64,000 nucleotides of DNA from Aldehydirespirator sp965116665 (GCA_965116665.1 OZ220709.1:2356001-2420000); one strand, 5' to 3'. Shown: positions 42,525 through 52,898, counted from the stretch's first letter. A program made the numbers and translations. Notes: generated by a model from the letters alone, not told the origin.

Positions 42525-43850
42525 TCACTCGCGCTTCACAGATCCGATGGTGAGGGTCACCCCCGCTCCGGCGAGCGAGGAGTCGAGCCGGGTGAGGGTT
42601 ACCTGGCTGAAGCTGAACAGCTCTTCGGCGGTGATCGGTTCGGGCCGGGCCATGGCGAGCATCACAGAGCTCAGTCGATCAGGGAGCCAGCTGGGATCGC
42701 CGCCGGCATCAGTCGTCAGCTTCCGCAGTTGCTGGCGCGCCTCGTTGTCGTGCCGGAGAGCATCGGTGGACACCAGAGCCTGGGCGATGAGGTGGCTAAC
42801 CGCCGATGACTTCGGCGTGTGCTTCACATGGATGAGTAGCCCATCTTCCGTGATGATGTCGGATGCCTCGAAGCCCCGTGGGTGCTGGGTCGTCCTCAGT
42901 AGCTGCCGGTCGAGCTTGACGCCACCAAGCGACGCCGCAGCCATGGCGTTGTAGGTCTCTTCGTCGGGATGAGTCGAGACGGTCCAGTCCGGGAGCGAGA
43001 CTGCCGGTGGACGTGCGAAGATCTCGTCGACGTGGGCTTGAAGGCGCTGGGCGTAGTCAGTGTCCATCGCATACCAGCGAGAGTCGAACAGGCAGTAGCG
43101 GACTCCGCTGATTTCAATCTCGAAGAAGAGCCAGTGGATAGCCGGGATTGCGCCGCTAACTGGCTCCTCGCCATCGCTGTCGCGGAAGAGCTGCACCTTG
43201 ATCGAAGAGGCTCCGGCGAGCCGGTCGTCAGGAGCCTTCCGCTCGATCGCTTCCAGCAGGTCATCGAGATTTGGCAGGTCGTCTTTCGCCTCGACGTTGT
43301 GCTTGCCGGTTCCGAGCAGCTTGAAGGCAGAGGGTGTTCCGTTGTCGTCGATGCGCTCGTGGGGCCAGCCAAGCGCCAGCCTCCCATTGGATCCGCCCTC
43401 GAGGGCAGCCCGCAGCTTGCCTCGAGCTGCTCGATCATCTCACGGTTCTTGACACGAACGAACTGCGCGAGCGCCTGGAGCGCGGATCACGAGCACGGCA
43501 GCGGCTGTTGTGTTGCCGAGACTGATGCTCACGCCGGACAGCGTCGAGAGCCGCCCCGCCCAAGTTGTCTGCTCGCGGTGCATGGCTCCAGTCACGAGCA
43601 GCGATTCGCTGTCCTCGACTACCCCCGAGGTGGCCGTGAAGGCGCCGGGACCGAGGTACCTGGAGCGGATTGCATCGCTGAGATCGGTGATCTCACGCAT
43701 CCGATACAACGTGGTCCGGACAGACGGGGACTCCTTGCGGGGCACCCACACATTGTGGCCGATCAGGTGGCGTGAGGGACTGACCGCCACGACTGCGACG
43801 GACGCTCCAGCCGCCGGAGACTCGCGGGGTGGTGAGGCGCTCGCGGCCAC
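42525..43850 (-). pseudogene. Decayed TIGR04141 (DUF6119) family gene
   Basis: Two parts in the same frame, separated by one TGA (43440-43442). The upstream part ends with an N-terminal domain-like RTTLYRMREITDLSDAIR and WAGRLSTLSGVSISLGNTTAAAV. The downstream part holds GWPHERIDDNG, LDDLLEAIERK, RYCLFDSRWYAMDTDYAQRL and LIHVKHTPKSSAVSHLIAQAL, all TIGR04141-like. About 100-170 residues of the family middle appear to be missing. This family is often found in defence islands; the gene here is very likely inactive. Confidence 0.65.
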
Positions 43851-43903
43851 GCTGACGGTGACGTAGCCGAGCTTGACTGCGTCGCGCAGGGATCGGCTGA
43901 TGA

Positions 43904-44062
43904 TTGTGCCAATGCTCCGAGCGCCTCCTCAACGGACAGGTCACCGAACTGGCCGTTGAGCAACGTTCCGGGGAGATGGAGGTGGGGATCCCATCTCCTC
44001 CAGGTTGAGCCCTGACTCTTTCCGACTGACTTCTGCATCGTTACACCATTCACGATGTGCAC
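43904..44062 (-). pseudogene. N-terminal remnant of a PHP/TrlF-like gene
   Basis: About 50 residues (GSTWRRWDPHLHLPGTLLNG, QFGDLSVEEALGAL) match the start of TrlF/PHP-type ATPases, which begin WDLHxHTP. Similarity then ends and the sequence runs into the TIGR04141 fragment in another frame. Clearly a truncated gene start. Confidence 0.55.
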
Positions 44063-44074
44063 ACCCGCGGTTCT

Positions 44075-44960
44075 CTACAACTCGACGATCGGCCGGTCGT
44101 CTACGGCCGCCGCTAGAAGGTCATGCATGTCGTCGATCGGGAGGTGGGCAGTGCGGACGAGGTCCTCAACTGACACGTCCGCTTCGATCTCTGCTCGCCG
44201 CATCGAGCGTTCGATAAGCATCGGTGCCTCCGACGCACCCATCTCGCGATCTCCCGGCTCCTGCTTGCGCCAGCCCCGAGTGGACATGTAGCGCATGGCT
44301 GCTTGGTATGCCTCGGGTGAGAGGATTCTCAAGGTTCGAGCCCGGTACAGCAGCGCTGCCATCGACAGACCCCACACGCGCTTCATCTCCGCGAGCCGCG
44401 ACCACCCTGTGGCGTCCAGCCGCGATGGCAGCTCCTCAAGCGCGCTGGCTTCTGGGAGCAGGAAGGATGCAGCGAAGTTCTGGGCCTGGCTCTCGACCTG
44501 CTTGGTGCCGGGTTCGGCCGCTTCGTGCATCACTAGGTGTCCCAGCTCATGGCTCGCGTCGAACCTTGACCGCACATAGTTGTCGGACTTGTCGTCGGTT
44601 AGAAGAACGAGCGGACGGACGCCGGTCCTGGTCGAGAAGGCGTCGACTTTCACCGTCCCGAGAGTGAGCCGGGCTACGGCGATGCCATGGCGCTCCAACT
44701 CGCGTACGACATGGCCGATGGGGCCGTCACCGAGATTCCAGGCTCGTCGTACCAGCATGGCGATGTCGTCGATCTCTGCGGCTGTTGCATCCGAGCCGAC
44801 GGGGCACTCTGGCACGTCGACTTCGGGAATCCGGACGTGCTGCTCCAGCGCTGTGACAAACTCACCAAGAAGCACTGCCTGAGCCCGGGCGCGACGCCGT
44901 TCCCGAATGCTGGTTGAGCGGAGATCACGAAAGTAGGTGACCGGTTCGCTATCGACAAGA
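44075..44960 (-). pseudogene. 5'-truncated ImmA/IrrE metallopeptidase (XRE-ImmA type)
   Basis: The last ~295 residues of an XRE-ImmA/IrrE protein: FRDLRSTSIRERRRARAQA, IPEVDVPECP, WNLGDGPIGHVVRELERHGI, then the zinc motif FDASHELGHLVMHE and the NFAASFLLPEAS segment. The N-terminal HTH is absent; upstream frame is antisense to another fragment. Full-length relatives regulate or cleave repressors in mobile elements. Probably not functional, although a shorter product is possible. Confidence 0.65.
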
Positions 44961-45217
44961 CCTACTCCCCTGTCGTGCTCGACGGCGAGACCCTCGATGA
45001 ATACCTCATCCGCGTGTTGACCGTCCAGCGCATCCTCACCACAAGCGACAACGTTCCGATCCTCGCGCTGGCCTGCACCAGCTGCGGCCACTCCATCGTC
45101 AGCCCGACGCAGGGCTGGCTGAAGCCCACCACCCGGCACGTCTGCAACGCGTGTGGCACCGAGAACCGCACGCGCCGCAGGTGCTTCCTGAACCCTCTCG
45201 CTGACAAGCTCCAGTAG
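44918..45217 (+). pseudogene. 3' fragment of an unrecognised gene with a zinc-ribbon end
   Basis: The frame encodes VGDRFAIDKTYSPVVLDGET and, near the end, CTSCGHSIVSP, HVCNACGTENRTRRR and NPLADKLQ. Two CxxC pairs suggest a zinc ribbon. There is no proper start; the left end lies at the junction with the ImmA/IrrE fragment. A cut C-terminal piece of a larger protein is likely. Nothing is seen from 45218 to 45459. Confidence 0.4.
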
Positions 45218-45459
45218 AGAATACGGAGACTCTTGGAATCGCCTCGACCGCGAACTCCCGTTCCCGCACTCCATCGATAGCCGTCGCCCTGCGCATCGAA
45301 AGGCGGGCGCCTCGCCGGGGCTGATACCGAGATGCCCCTCGCTCCCTGACCAAGAGGACTTCAGCTGAATCTAGGTACGCACGAGCGTGAGCCGGCCAAC
45401 CCTGGATGTCACAGCCAAGCCCTACTGTCGAACACCTGTTCGTTTCAAGGAGGTTGCTG

Positions 45460-46884
45460 ATGTCCCGCCGTCATGTTTCAACGCCCGCTTCGTCGACTGG
45501 AAGCACCGCTCGACCGATTGCCCTTCCTGGGAGCGAGTCGTGGTCTACGGTGGCCGACATGGCCTCTGCCGCGCGGCCACGCACCAACGGCACCATGAAC
45601 ACGCTGTTGGCGCGGGACGCCCCCGCACACGACTGGTACCGCTTTGTTCTGTCGTTCCCGCCTCACCTCGTGCGCGACTACGCGCAGCGGTTCGGGCTCG
45701 ACGCCGACAGCCGTGTTCTTGACCCGTTCTGCGGCACGGGCACGACCCTTGTGGAGGCGAAGAAGCTCGGCGTGCCTAGTTGTGGCCTCGAAGCGGTGCC
45801 GCTGTCTCGGCTCGCAGCCTCCACCAAGGTCAACTGGACTCCGGATCCTGACGAGCTGCTCAAGCACGCCGAACTGGTGGCCGAGAAGGCACTCGCTATT
45901 TTGGCTGCTGACGGTATCTCCGATGAGCCGGCGTCATCGGTCCCACGGGGAGTGCGGCTGCGGACGCTTCCCGCCGCTAGTGCGAAGCTGCTGCTCAAGG
46001 ACTCCATCAGCGCTCTGCCGCTTCACAAGGTGCTGGTGTTGCGTGACGCCCTCGACGGCGAATACGACCCGGCCTTTGCTGACCACGAGCGGCTCGCGCT
46101 GGCTCGGATCCTGCCGGTGGAGGTCGGCAATCTGCGCTTCGGGCCAGAGGTGGGCCTCGGAACGGTCAAGCTCGACGCTGCGGTGGTGTCTGTGTGGCTT
46201 GAGCGCATGCAGACCATGTGCACCGACCTGCGCCAGCTCCAGCCGCGCGCCGCCACCTCGGCTGTCGCCCTCGACGCAGATGCCCGAATGGTCGACGAAC
46301 TCCTGGAGCCCAACAGCGTCGATGCGGTCATCACCTCGCCGCCGTATCCGAACGAGAAGGACTACTCGCGCACAGTGCGCCTCGAATCGGTGCTTCTGGG
46401 CTATCTCAGCAGCCGGTCGGATCTACAGGCGATGAAGAAGGGTCTAGTGAGGTCCAACACCCGCGGCGTCTACCGAGACGACGCTGACGACGCCTGGGTT
46501 CAAGACGACGCCGAGGTCGAACGGATCGCCTCAGCGATAGAGGCCCGCCGCATAGAACTCGGCAAAGACTCGGGATTCGAGCGCATGTACCACCGGGTCA
46601 CGAAGCTGTACTTCGGGGGGATGGCCCGCCACCTCGTCTCGTTGAGCCGGGTGCTGAAACCCGGCGCCCGCCTCGCGTACGTGGTGGGCGACCAAGCCTC
46701 CTACCTGAGGGTCATGATCCGCACCGGTCAGATCTTGGCTGAGATCGCGGAGCGTGCCGGATACGAGGTCGAGTCAATCGACCTGTTCCGCACCCGTCAC
46801 GCCACAGCAACACGCGAGCAACTCCGCGAGGAAGTACTGGTGCTGAGATGGCCAGGCGCCGCAGCCGCCGCCAGCCACCGATGA
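45460..46884 (+). CDS. DNA methyltransferase of a type II restriction-modification system
   Basis: 474 residues from the ATG at 45460, six bases after AAGGAGG. SAM motif LDPFCGTGTTLVEAKKLG about residue 90, catalytic motif ITSPPYPNEKDYSRT about residue 290 (SPPY type, usually N4-cytosine but N6-adenine is possible), and a late motif block around LSRVLKPGARLAYVVGDQ. Order motif I before motif IV puts it in a beta/gamma-like class. The neighbouring endonuclease gene starts 36 bp downstream; the two form a compact pair that looks intact, unlike its surroundings. Confidence 0.85.
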   Translation: MSRRHVSTPASSTGSTARPIALPGSESWSTVADMASAARPRTNGTMNTLLARDAPAHDWYRFVLSFPPHLVRDYAQRFGLDADSRVLDPFCGTGTTLVEAKKLGVPSCGLEAVPLSRLAASTKVNWTPDPDELLKHAELVAEKALAILAADGISDEPASSVPRGVRLRTLPAASAKLLLKDSISALPLHKVLVLRDALDGEYDPAFADHERLALARILPVEVGNLRFGPEVGLGTVKLDAAVVSVWLERMQTMCTDLRQLQPRAATSAVALDADARMVDELLEPNSVDAVITSPPYPNEKDYSRTVRLESVLLGYLSSRSDLQAMKKGLVRSNTRGVYRDDADDAWVQDDAEVERIASAIEARRIELGKDSGFERMYHRVTKLYFGGMARHLVSLSRVLKPGARLAYVVGDQASYLRVMIRTGQILAEIAERAGYEVESIDLFRTRHATATREQLREEVLVLRWPGAAAAASHR

Positions 46885-46920
46885 GGCACTCGCAGACTCC
46901 CGCCGAAGGACCGGCCTGAC

Positions 46921-47754
46921 ATGTCCACGGCGAGCCTGGCGCAGCAGATCATCGAGTGGATCTTCGCCCAGCGCCACAATCCAGGTGACGATCAAGTGAC
47001 CTTCACACGAGACGACTTGATTTCTGCCGCTGACGCACTGGGAGCACCCCGCCCCAAGAATCTCGGCGACATCGTGTACTCGCTGCGCTACCGGGTGCCG
47101 CTTCCCGACTCCATCCGACGAACAGCACCACCGGACCGCGAATGGGCAATCTTCCCCGGCGGCAACGCCGTCTACACGCTGCGGACCGTGCCCTTCAATC
47201 TCATCGAGCCACGCAAGGGCCTCCGGACGATCCGCCTACCCGACGCCACACCCGGCGTCATCTCCAAGTACTCCCTAACAGACGAACAGGCCCTGTTGGC
47301 CCGGGTCCGATACAAGCGACTGCTCGATGTGTTCACCGGCCTCGCCTGCTACCCCCTCCAGAGCCACCTGCGCACAAGCATCACAATCACCAACGCCATC
47401 GACGGCACGCCCAGCAGCTCGCAGGTCGAAACCGACGACGTCTACGTCGGCTTGGACGAACACGGCGCGCACTACATCCTGCCAGTGCAGGCCAAGGGCG
47501 GCTCGGACTCGCTGAGCGTCATCCAGATATGGCAGGACCTGCGAGTCGCTGAGCAGAAGTTCCCCGACCTGATCGCCCGCCCAGTCGCGGCTCAATTCAT
47601 GGAGCAGAGCGTCATCGCCCTCTTCGAGTTCCAAGAATCCAATGATGAGATCACCATCGCCCGCGAGCACCACTACAGCCTCGTCGCACCTGAAGAACTC
47701 GCACCTGGAGAACTCGCGGCATACAGTGCTGCGGCTCAAATGCAACCTGGCTAA
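46921..47754 (+). CDS. Putative type II restriction endonuclease
   Basis: 277 residues. The core has VETDDVYVGLDEHGAHYILP, then VQAKGG, an Asp...QxK arrangement of the PD-(D/E)xK nuclease fold, and SVIQIWQDLRVAEQKFPD. Directly downstream of a DNA methyltransferase on the same strand, so a restriction partner is the natural reading. The recognition site is unknown. The N-terminus (QQIIEWIFAQRHNPG) has no clear domain. Confidence 0.7.
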   Translation: MSTASLAQQIIEWIFAQRHNPGDDQVTFTRDDLISAADALGAPRPKNLGDIVYSLRYRVPLPDSIRRTAPPDREWAIFPGGNAVYTLRTVPFNLIEPRKGLRTIRLPDATPGVISKYSLTDEQALLARVRYKRLLDVFTGLACYPLQSHLRTSITITNAIDGTPSSSQVETDDVYVGLDEHGAHYILPVQAKGGSDSLSVIQIWQDLRVAEQKFPDLIARPVAAQFMEQSVIALFEFQESNDEITIAREHHYSLVAPEELAPGELAAYSAAAQMQPG

Positions 47755-47927
47755 GAGACAGTGGCTAATGCTCTGCGGCACCGCACCTCAGGCACGGTGC
47801 TGGATGAGGCTCCGCCGCGATCCGTGACTGCTGACGTGCGGGCGCAGAGTCGCGACCATGACGCATGGGCGCTCGACACACCCGGTGCCTCCCCCCGTTG
47901 ACCGGTCACCTCGATTAGGAGGTAACC

Positions 47928-48110
47928 ATGTCAACGATGCAGGAAGAACGGGTCGCGGGGCCGGTGTTGCCGCCGGGCCGGGTGCGGAGATCGTTCCCCA
48001 GGGAGTTCAAGGCTGACGCGGTGGCGCTGGTGCTCGATGAGGGCCGCTCGATCGCTTCGGTGGCGCGCTCGTTGGGGATCGGGGCGACGAGTCTGGGCAA
48101 CTGGGCCAGG
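47928..48110 (+). mobile_element. IS3-family transposase OrfA fragment
   Basis: From the ATG at 47928 (AGGAGG upstream) the frame encodes FPREFKADAVALVLDEGRSI and LGIGATSLGNWARR, the N-terminal HTH of IS3-type OrfA. Similarity stops there and the DNA continues as a truncated GmrSD gene, so the transposase is a remnant of about 60 residues. No terminal repeats were identified. Nothing else is seen between 47755 and 47927. Confidence 0.75.
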
Positions 48111-48112
48111 CG

Positions 48113-49849
48113 CGGATCGATCGGGTCCGTGATCTTCGCGACTTCCGATTCCAGGTACTCGAGTTGAGTTCGAGCGCTAACGAGGAGGACGTCGCTGACA
48201 TCTTCGTCAGGACCAACTCCGAGGGCGTGAAACTGAAGCAGTCCGACTTCATATTGACGCTCATGTCGGTTCACTGGGACAAGGGTCGACGCCAGCTCGA
48301 GCAGTTCTGCCGCCAAGCCGTGGACAGAACCGTCACCGGGCCATCATCAAGAAACGCATTCATCGAGCCGAGTCCCGACCAACTGCTTCGCGCAGGCGTC
48401 GGGCTCGCCTTCCGGCGGGGCCGGCTCAGCCACGTCTACAACATCTTGAGGGGAAAGGACCTGGAGACCGGCGACGTCTCCGAAGCTCGCAGAACCGCAC
48501 AGTTCGAGGCTCTTGCGGTTGCTCAGGACCAAGTCTTGGATCTGAGCAACTGGCACGAATACCTCAAGTGCCTCACCCACGCAGGATTCCGCAGCAGCCG
48601 CATGGTGACCTCCCAGAACGCGCTCATCTATTCCTACATGCTGTGGCTGATCGGCCGATGCGACTTCGGCCTGGACCGCAAGACACTGAGGGGTGTCATC
48701 GCCCGCTGGTTCTTCATGGCCCAGACGACAGGCCGCTACACCGGCTCCTACGAGTCCCAAATCGAATCCGATCTCGGCCGCCTAGCCGCGCTCGCGGACA
48801 ACGGCGGACAAGCCTTCTGCGACGAACTAGACCGCCTAGTGCGGGCCACGTTCACCAACGACTACTGGCTCATCTCACTTCCGAATCGGCTCGACACCTC
48901 AGCAGCCAGGTCGCCCGTCCTGACGGCGTACCAGGCCGCCTTGAACCTCCTCGATGCCGAGGCACTGTTCAGCGATCTGCGCATTCGCGACTTGCTCGAT
49001 CCAGCCGTTACCGCGCCCCGAGCAGTGGAACGGCACCACCTGTTCCCGAAGGCACACCTCAAGGCCAAGGGGATCACCGGAGTCCGTCAGGTCAACGCGA
49101 TCGCGAACATGGCCTACCTCGACTGGCCCGACAACGCGGACATCTCCGACGACGATCCTCTCACCTACTGGCCGGCGATGACGAGCAGGCTTGATCCCGA
49201 CCAGCTCGAGCACCAGATCTACTGGCACGCCCTGCCCGTGGGCTGGGCGCAACTCGACTACGCAACCTTCCTGGAGCGCAGGCGGACGCTACTGGCAGCT
49301 GTAGTGCGCGACGGCTTCGACACACTCTGGGAGGACAGCGCACCCGAGCCGGCAGAAGGCGTCATCGAACTGCTGCGAGTAGGCGAGTCGCAGACCGTCG
49401 AGTTCAAGTCCACTGCCCGCTGGAACCTCCACGCCGGCAAGCCCGACAAGAAGATGGAGCACGTGATCGCCAAGACCGCCTGCGGGTTCCTCAACGCCCA
49501 AGGCGGCAAGCTGCTCGTCGGAGTCGACGACGACGGCAACATCGTCGGCCTCGGCCCGGACCTACAGACCCTCCGCAAGGGCAACAAAGACGGCTATGAG
49601 CTGTTCCTACGCCAGCTGCTCGACGCCAGCCTCTCGGTGACCACCGCCGGGATCATCCACATCAGCTTCGAGAGCGTCGCAGGCGAGGACGTCTGCGTTG
49701 TATCGGCTTCTTCATCTGCCAAGCCGGTCTTCGCCAAGCCCCACGAAGGCGGCAGCGGCCATTCGGAATTCTGGGTCCGCATCGGAAACGCCACGAAGCA
49801 GCTCCACGGCGACGACATGCTGGAGTACCAAGCCAACCACTGGGGCTAG
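48113..49849 (+). pseudogene. 5'-truncated GmrSD-type (DUF262/HNH) restriction gene with a Schlafen-AlbA tail
   Basis: The frame is fused to the IS3 fragment at its left end. The remaining DUF262 part begins RDLRDFRFQVLEL and has ANEEDVADIFVRTNSEGVKL; the usual N-terminal ~150-200 residues, including the DGQQR region, are missing. The DUF1524-like HNH motif is VERHHLFPKAHLKAKG. C-terminal: an AlbA_2 domain (ESQTVEFKSTARW, TACGFLNAQGGKLLVGVDDDG). GmrSD enzymes cut modified DNA. A protein from TTG 48164 would lack the first domain, so loss of function is likely. Confidence 0.65.
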
Positions 49850-50112
49850 TCGACCGGCTCGACAGTTCCGTCTACCGGCCTGAGCACAGGTTCTTGACGC
49901 ATCGCGACAATCCGGCTCTTCCGCGAATCAGGTCGGGATGAAGGTGTCGAAGAGTGCCCAGGTGGGCTAGCCGGCATAGAGCCAGCGACGGCCATGTTCG
50001 CCCAGGCGGGCCCATACCGGCGGTTCTCGTGTCGATGAAGGCAACCGCTGTACGGTGGTCACCATGACCGCAGCGCCCCGCCCCGGCACCGGCGAGGCCA
50101 CCCCCGGCAGCC

Positions 50113-50319
50113 TTGACGTATGCACCGCCGGCGTTTGAGGCCCATGGCATCTGGATCGCCGACAGCGACCTCTTGGTCGCGGAGCCTGCGGTGCCGACCC
50201 CCGAGCTAAGCCGCAACGACCTGCTCGACGCCCTGGGCGAAGTTGCCGCCATCATGCACAGCCGTGGTCAACGCGGCCGCGTCTATGTGGTGGGCGGCGC
50301 CGCCGCACGTCATCGATAG
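50113..50319 (+). pseudogene. Nucleotidyltransferase-like gene remnant
   Basis: The frame has ELSRNDLLDALGEVAAIMHS and RGRVYVVGGAA, the opening of the DUF6036-type nucleotidyltransferase fold, then stops at 50319. A matching IDRARTT stretch follows in another frame, so a frameshift is likely. Part of a 627-bp gene-poor stretch (49850-50476), in which I find nothing else. Confidence 0.4.
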
Positions 50320-50476
50320 AGCTCGCACAACGCCCGCAGGCGTGATTCGGATGCCCATGCCCGAAACGGTCACCCTCATGCACGCACGACACGTCGCACA
50401 AGGGCGCGGCAGAACCCGGCATCCGGTGTCGGGACCACCGTCACCGCTGTCACCCGCGGCAACTACTCTCGACGCT

Positions 50477-51061
50477 GTGGCCAGCCCCACCGCCATGACG
50501 ACGATCACCGCCCCCGCGGCTTCTCCGGCTGAGGTCCTGGAGCGCTGCGAGAGGGCGATCCTGTCAGTGCTGCGCCTCTGGCCACGCGGCGCCGCTCAAG
50601 CCGCGGTCGCGCACCGCGCCGGCCTCGACGCCACAACTGCAGCGACGGCGCTGCGCCGGCTTCTCGATGCTGGGTTGGTCGTGTCCAGCGAGGAGACCCC
50701 ACCGGTACGGGGCCATCATGAGCGCATCGTGTTCTGGCGCCTCGCCGGTGCCTCAGCCACCGCGGCGCTGATGGCGGATGTGCCTCTACCCGACCCCGCC
50801 CAGCGCCGAGGCCCCCAAGGCCCGCTGCCCGATGAGTTCTGGCACCACTTCTGTTCGGGATCGGACCCCGCCGATCTGCGCCTGCCCCGCGACGCCACCC
50901 TGGTGGGCTGCCGCCTCATCGAATCGTTCGACTCCGAGGCCCGATCATGGGTGCTGTCTCACTTCACCGTCGAGCAACTCGCCGCCTGCCACAGCCGCTA
51001 CCCCGACCCCAGCTCAGAAGCCCCCGAGCTGATCGCCGCGGCGATCGAGGCGCTGAGTTGA
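50477..51061 (+). CDS. Winged-helix hypothetical protein
   Basis: 194 residues from the GTG at 50477 (or 188 from ATG 50495). About residues 18-85 form a winged-helix-like domain (ILSVLRLWPRGAAQAAVAHR, TTAATALRRLLDAGLVVS, FWRLAG). The rest is Pro/Asp-rich with no known motif. No partner gene. A transposase fragment follows 31 bp downstream. It may be a regulator; the function is unknown. Confidence 0.45.
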   Translation: MASPTAMTTITAPAASPAEVLERCERAILSVLRLWPRGAAQAAVAHRAGLDATTAATALRRLLDAGLVVSSEETPPVRGHHERIVFWRLAGASATAALMADVPLPDPAQRRGPQGPLPDEFWHHFCSGSDPADLRLPRDATLVGCRLIESFDSEARSWVLSHFTVEQLAACHSRYPDPSSEAPELIAAAIEALS

Positions 51062-51091
51062 CCGTCATCGGGGACTACAGCGACGTCCACC

Positions 51092-51175
51092 AACTTCGCC
51101 AACTACCGAATCCGTGCCCTGCTCTATGCCGGCAGACCCAACTGGGCGCTGCTCGACACCCTCACTCCGACCTGA
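51092..51175 (+). mobile_element. C-terminal fragment of an ISL3-like transposase
   Basis: 28 codons (NFANYRIRALLYAGRPNWAL, then LDTLTPT and stop) resemble the closing residues of ISL3-type transposases. Only the tail remains. Confidence 0.5.
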
Positions 51176-51284
51176 AACGCGAAGAGCCCACATAGTCGAA
51201 CCTGACAGTCGTGACGGTCTGCCCGACGAGACCGACTCCTCCGAGGCCGATCCCGACGACGAGCCGAGCGCCGGAGCGCGGACC

Positions 51285-51704
51285 CTAACGAACTACTTCG
51301 ACGTGGAGCCCCTCGGCCCGTAGGGCGCCTTCGAGCCGCGGCGACGGCACCGACAGGAACACGCCCGCGTTGAGATGGGCGGCCGCCGCGAGGGCCTCAC
51401 TGCCCAGCGCGTTGAGGCGATGACGGTGCCGGTGGCGAGCGAACACCGGACCCAGGGTCCTCAGGCTGACCAGGCCGATCGCGTCGGGCAGTTCCAGCAG
51501 TCGCCTGATCGCCTGGTCGCGGAGGTTCGCGGGCTGGCCGGCGAAGGGCTGCGACAGGGCGCCGGTGCGTTCTGAGGCCCCCAGCACGGCCTGGCACAGC
51601 CGCACGTACCAGTAGCCGGTGGTGTACACCGCATCGTCGGGCCGGGGCGGCCGGCCGCCCCGGAGAAGCCCGCTCAGGAGCTGGTCGTCGACGATCTGTG
51701 TCAC
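51285..51704 (-). CDS. PIN-like toxin of a toxin-antitoxin pair
   Basis: 139 residues. IVDDQLLSGLLRG at the N-terminus with the first acidic pair, a middle with YTTGYWYVRLCQAV, and SEALAAAAHLNAGVFLSVPSPRLE near the end. This pattern occurs next to AbrB-type antitoxins in actinobacteria. PIN assignments are weak in strict motif terms, since not all four acidic residues are obvious. Overlaps its antitoxin by four bases. Confidence 0.6.
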   Translation of the reverse strand: MTQIVDDQLLSGLLRGGRPPRPDDAVYTTGYWYVRLCQAVLGASERTGALSQPFAGQPANLRDQAIRRLLELPDAIGLVSLRTLGPVFARHRHRHRLNALGSEALAAAAHLNAGVFLSVPSPRLEGALRAEGLHVEVVR

Positions 51705-51943
51705 GCAGTCGCCAAGTCGGGATCACCGAACCCGGCCCGGGCCAGTTCCCAGTCCTCGTCGGTGACGGACTCGAGCAACTCACGGCGCAGGCTCTCCAGC
51801 CGCCCCGCCACGAGGACCACCGCATCGCCCAGGTCGAGATACGCGATGTCGCCCCCGTCCTGAAGCCCCCAGCGGCGACGGGCCGCCGCCGGCAGGCTCA
51901 TCTGCCCCCGCGACGACACTCTCAGATCTCCGGAACTCGCCAT
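51701..51943 (-). CDS. AbrB/MazE-family antitoxin
   Basis: 80 residues. The swapped-hairpin AbrB fold is seen in VSSRGQMSLPAAARRRWGL and VVLVAG. The C-terminal half (EDWELARAGFGDPDLA) is the toxin-binding type tail. Overlaps the PIN-like toxin gene by ATGA. The pair probably represses its own promoter. Confidence 0.8.
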   Translation of the reverse strand: MASSGDLRVSSRGQMSLPAAARRRWGLQDGGDIAYLDLGDAVVLVAGRLESLRRELLESVTDEDWELARAGFGDPDLATA

Positions 51944-52474
51944 GCATCCAGGTTACAAGGCGATCAAGTCCATTGCCTTGCAGCACGGACTGGCCCTCCG
52001 AGGCGTCCATCAGGCGTATGCGGCGGCAGGCGGACACGGCACAGCTCCTAGAAGGACATGCTTGCGAGTCCGTCCGCGGGAGCGTCAAGTGGCTGCAGCA
52101 GTCCGACATACCCCGGGCCTGATCGGACCTGGGAGCTTCCCCGCGCCTGCGGAGGACCCAGCATCTGGGTCGGAACAGACCAGGTCCGACGACTCATCCC
52201 AGCGTGTCTGGAGAGATCGCCGATATCGAGGTGCGCCCTAGGGCGCCCCGCTCCGAGACCCTCTCACCAGCCGGCTCATCGTCGCCGCTCGGCGCCGGCT
52301 TGCGGCAGTGGATGCCGCTGCCTACGAGATCCGCCAAGCCACCACCGCCCGAGATCAAACAACCCGACTATGCGAAACCCAGGGCACACCATCGCCAGCG
52401 TGCCGTTGTTCTTGTTGGAGCATCGGCCGTGGCTCGCCGCTGCTGCGGGCTGGGTCGTGGTGGCGGTGTTGTGA

Positions 52475-52670
52475 TCACCTTGGTCATCGACGCGATCCAG
52501 CACACCGTGTCCAGGGTCAACGGTCCGGCGTCGGCATCCGCGGACCGCTGGCCCGCGGCCGCGGCGGCCAGTACGCCATCAACGGTGACCACCTGGGCCA
52601 CCGCGCCCACGACATCGCCGTTGGCGACCCCTCGATGAAGAATTGCTTGCACATCATCCTGCAGAGCCAT
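52475..52670 (-). pseudogene. N-terminal fragment of a beta-lactamase-family serine hydrolase
   Basis: From the ATG at 52670 (AGGAGG five bases upstream) the frame encodes a serine hydrolase start with TVDGVLAAAAAGQRSADADA and the nucleophile motif SMTK (SxxK) in WIASMTKVIT. Similarity ends just after this. In the rest of 51944-52898 I see no supported gene. Confidence 0.65.
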
Positions 52671-52898
52671 GAGAGCCTCCTGTCCATCTTTGTCAGACCG
52701 ATGCCGGGTCGCCGTTCGACATGGCTGATTGATGTGTATTTCTAGATCGAGTTGTTGTGGCAACCGTTGACGAGGGCTGGATCAGGCATTGACGGTCGGG
52801 AGCCCGGCTTTGACCTCGCTTCAAAGAGGGCGGCAGCGTCGGGGCCGGCCGCGGCCATATAGTGTTGTCGTGACGGCCTTGGGGCCACGCAGGGGTGA

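Noticed and set aside
52129..52158. A sequence (TTCCCCGCGCCTGCGG followed by AGGACC) that resembles a type I-E CRISPR repeat
   Set aside because: Only one copy, with no second repeat at spacer distance and no cas genes.
51942..52241. Small plus-strand frames in the gap before the FAH-MarR gene
   Set aside because: No family pattern, and composition consistent with non-coding DNA.
42357..52700. A second copy of the ssrA 3' end as an attachment site
   Set aside because: I looked for the GGAGTTCGATTC and CAGCTCCACCA segments downstream and found none.
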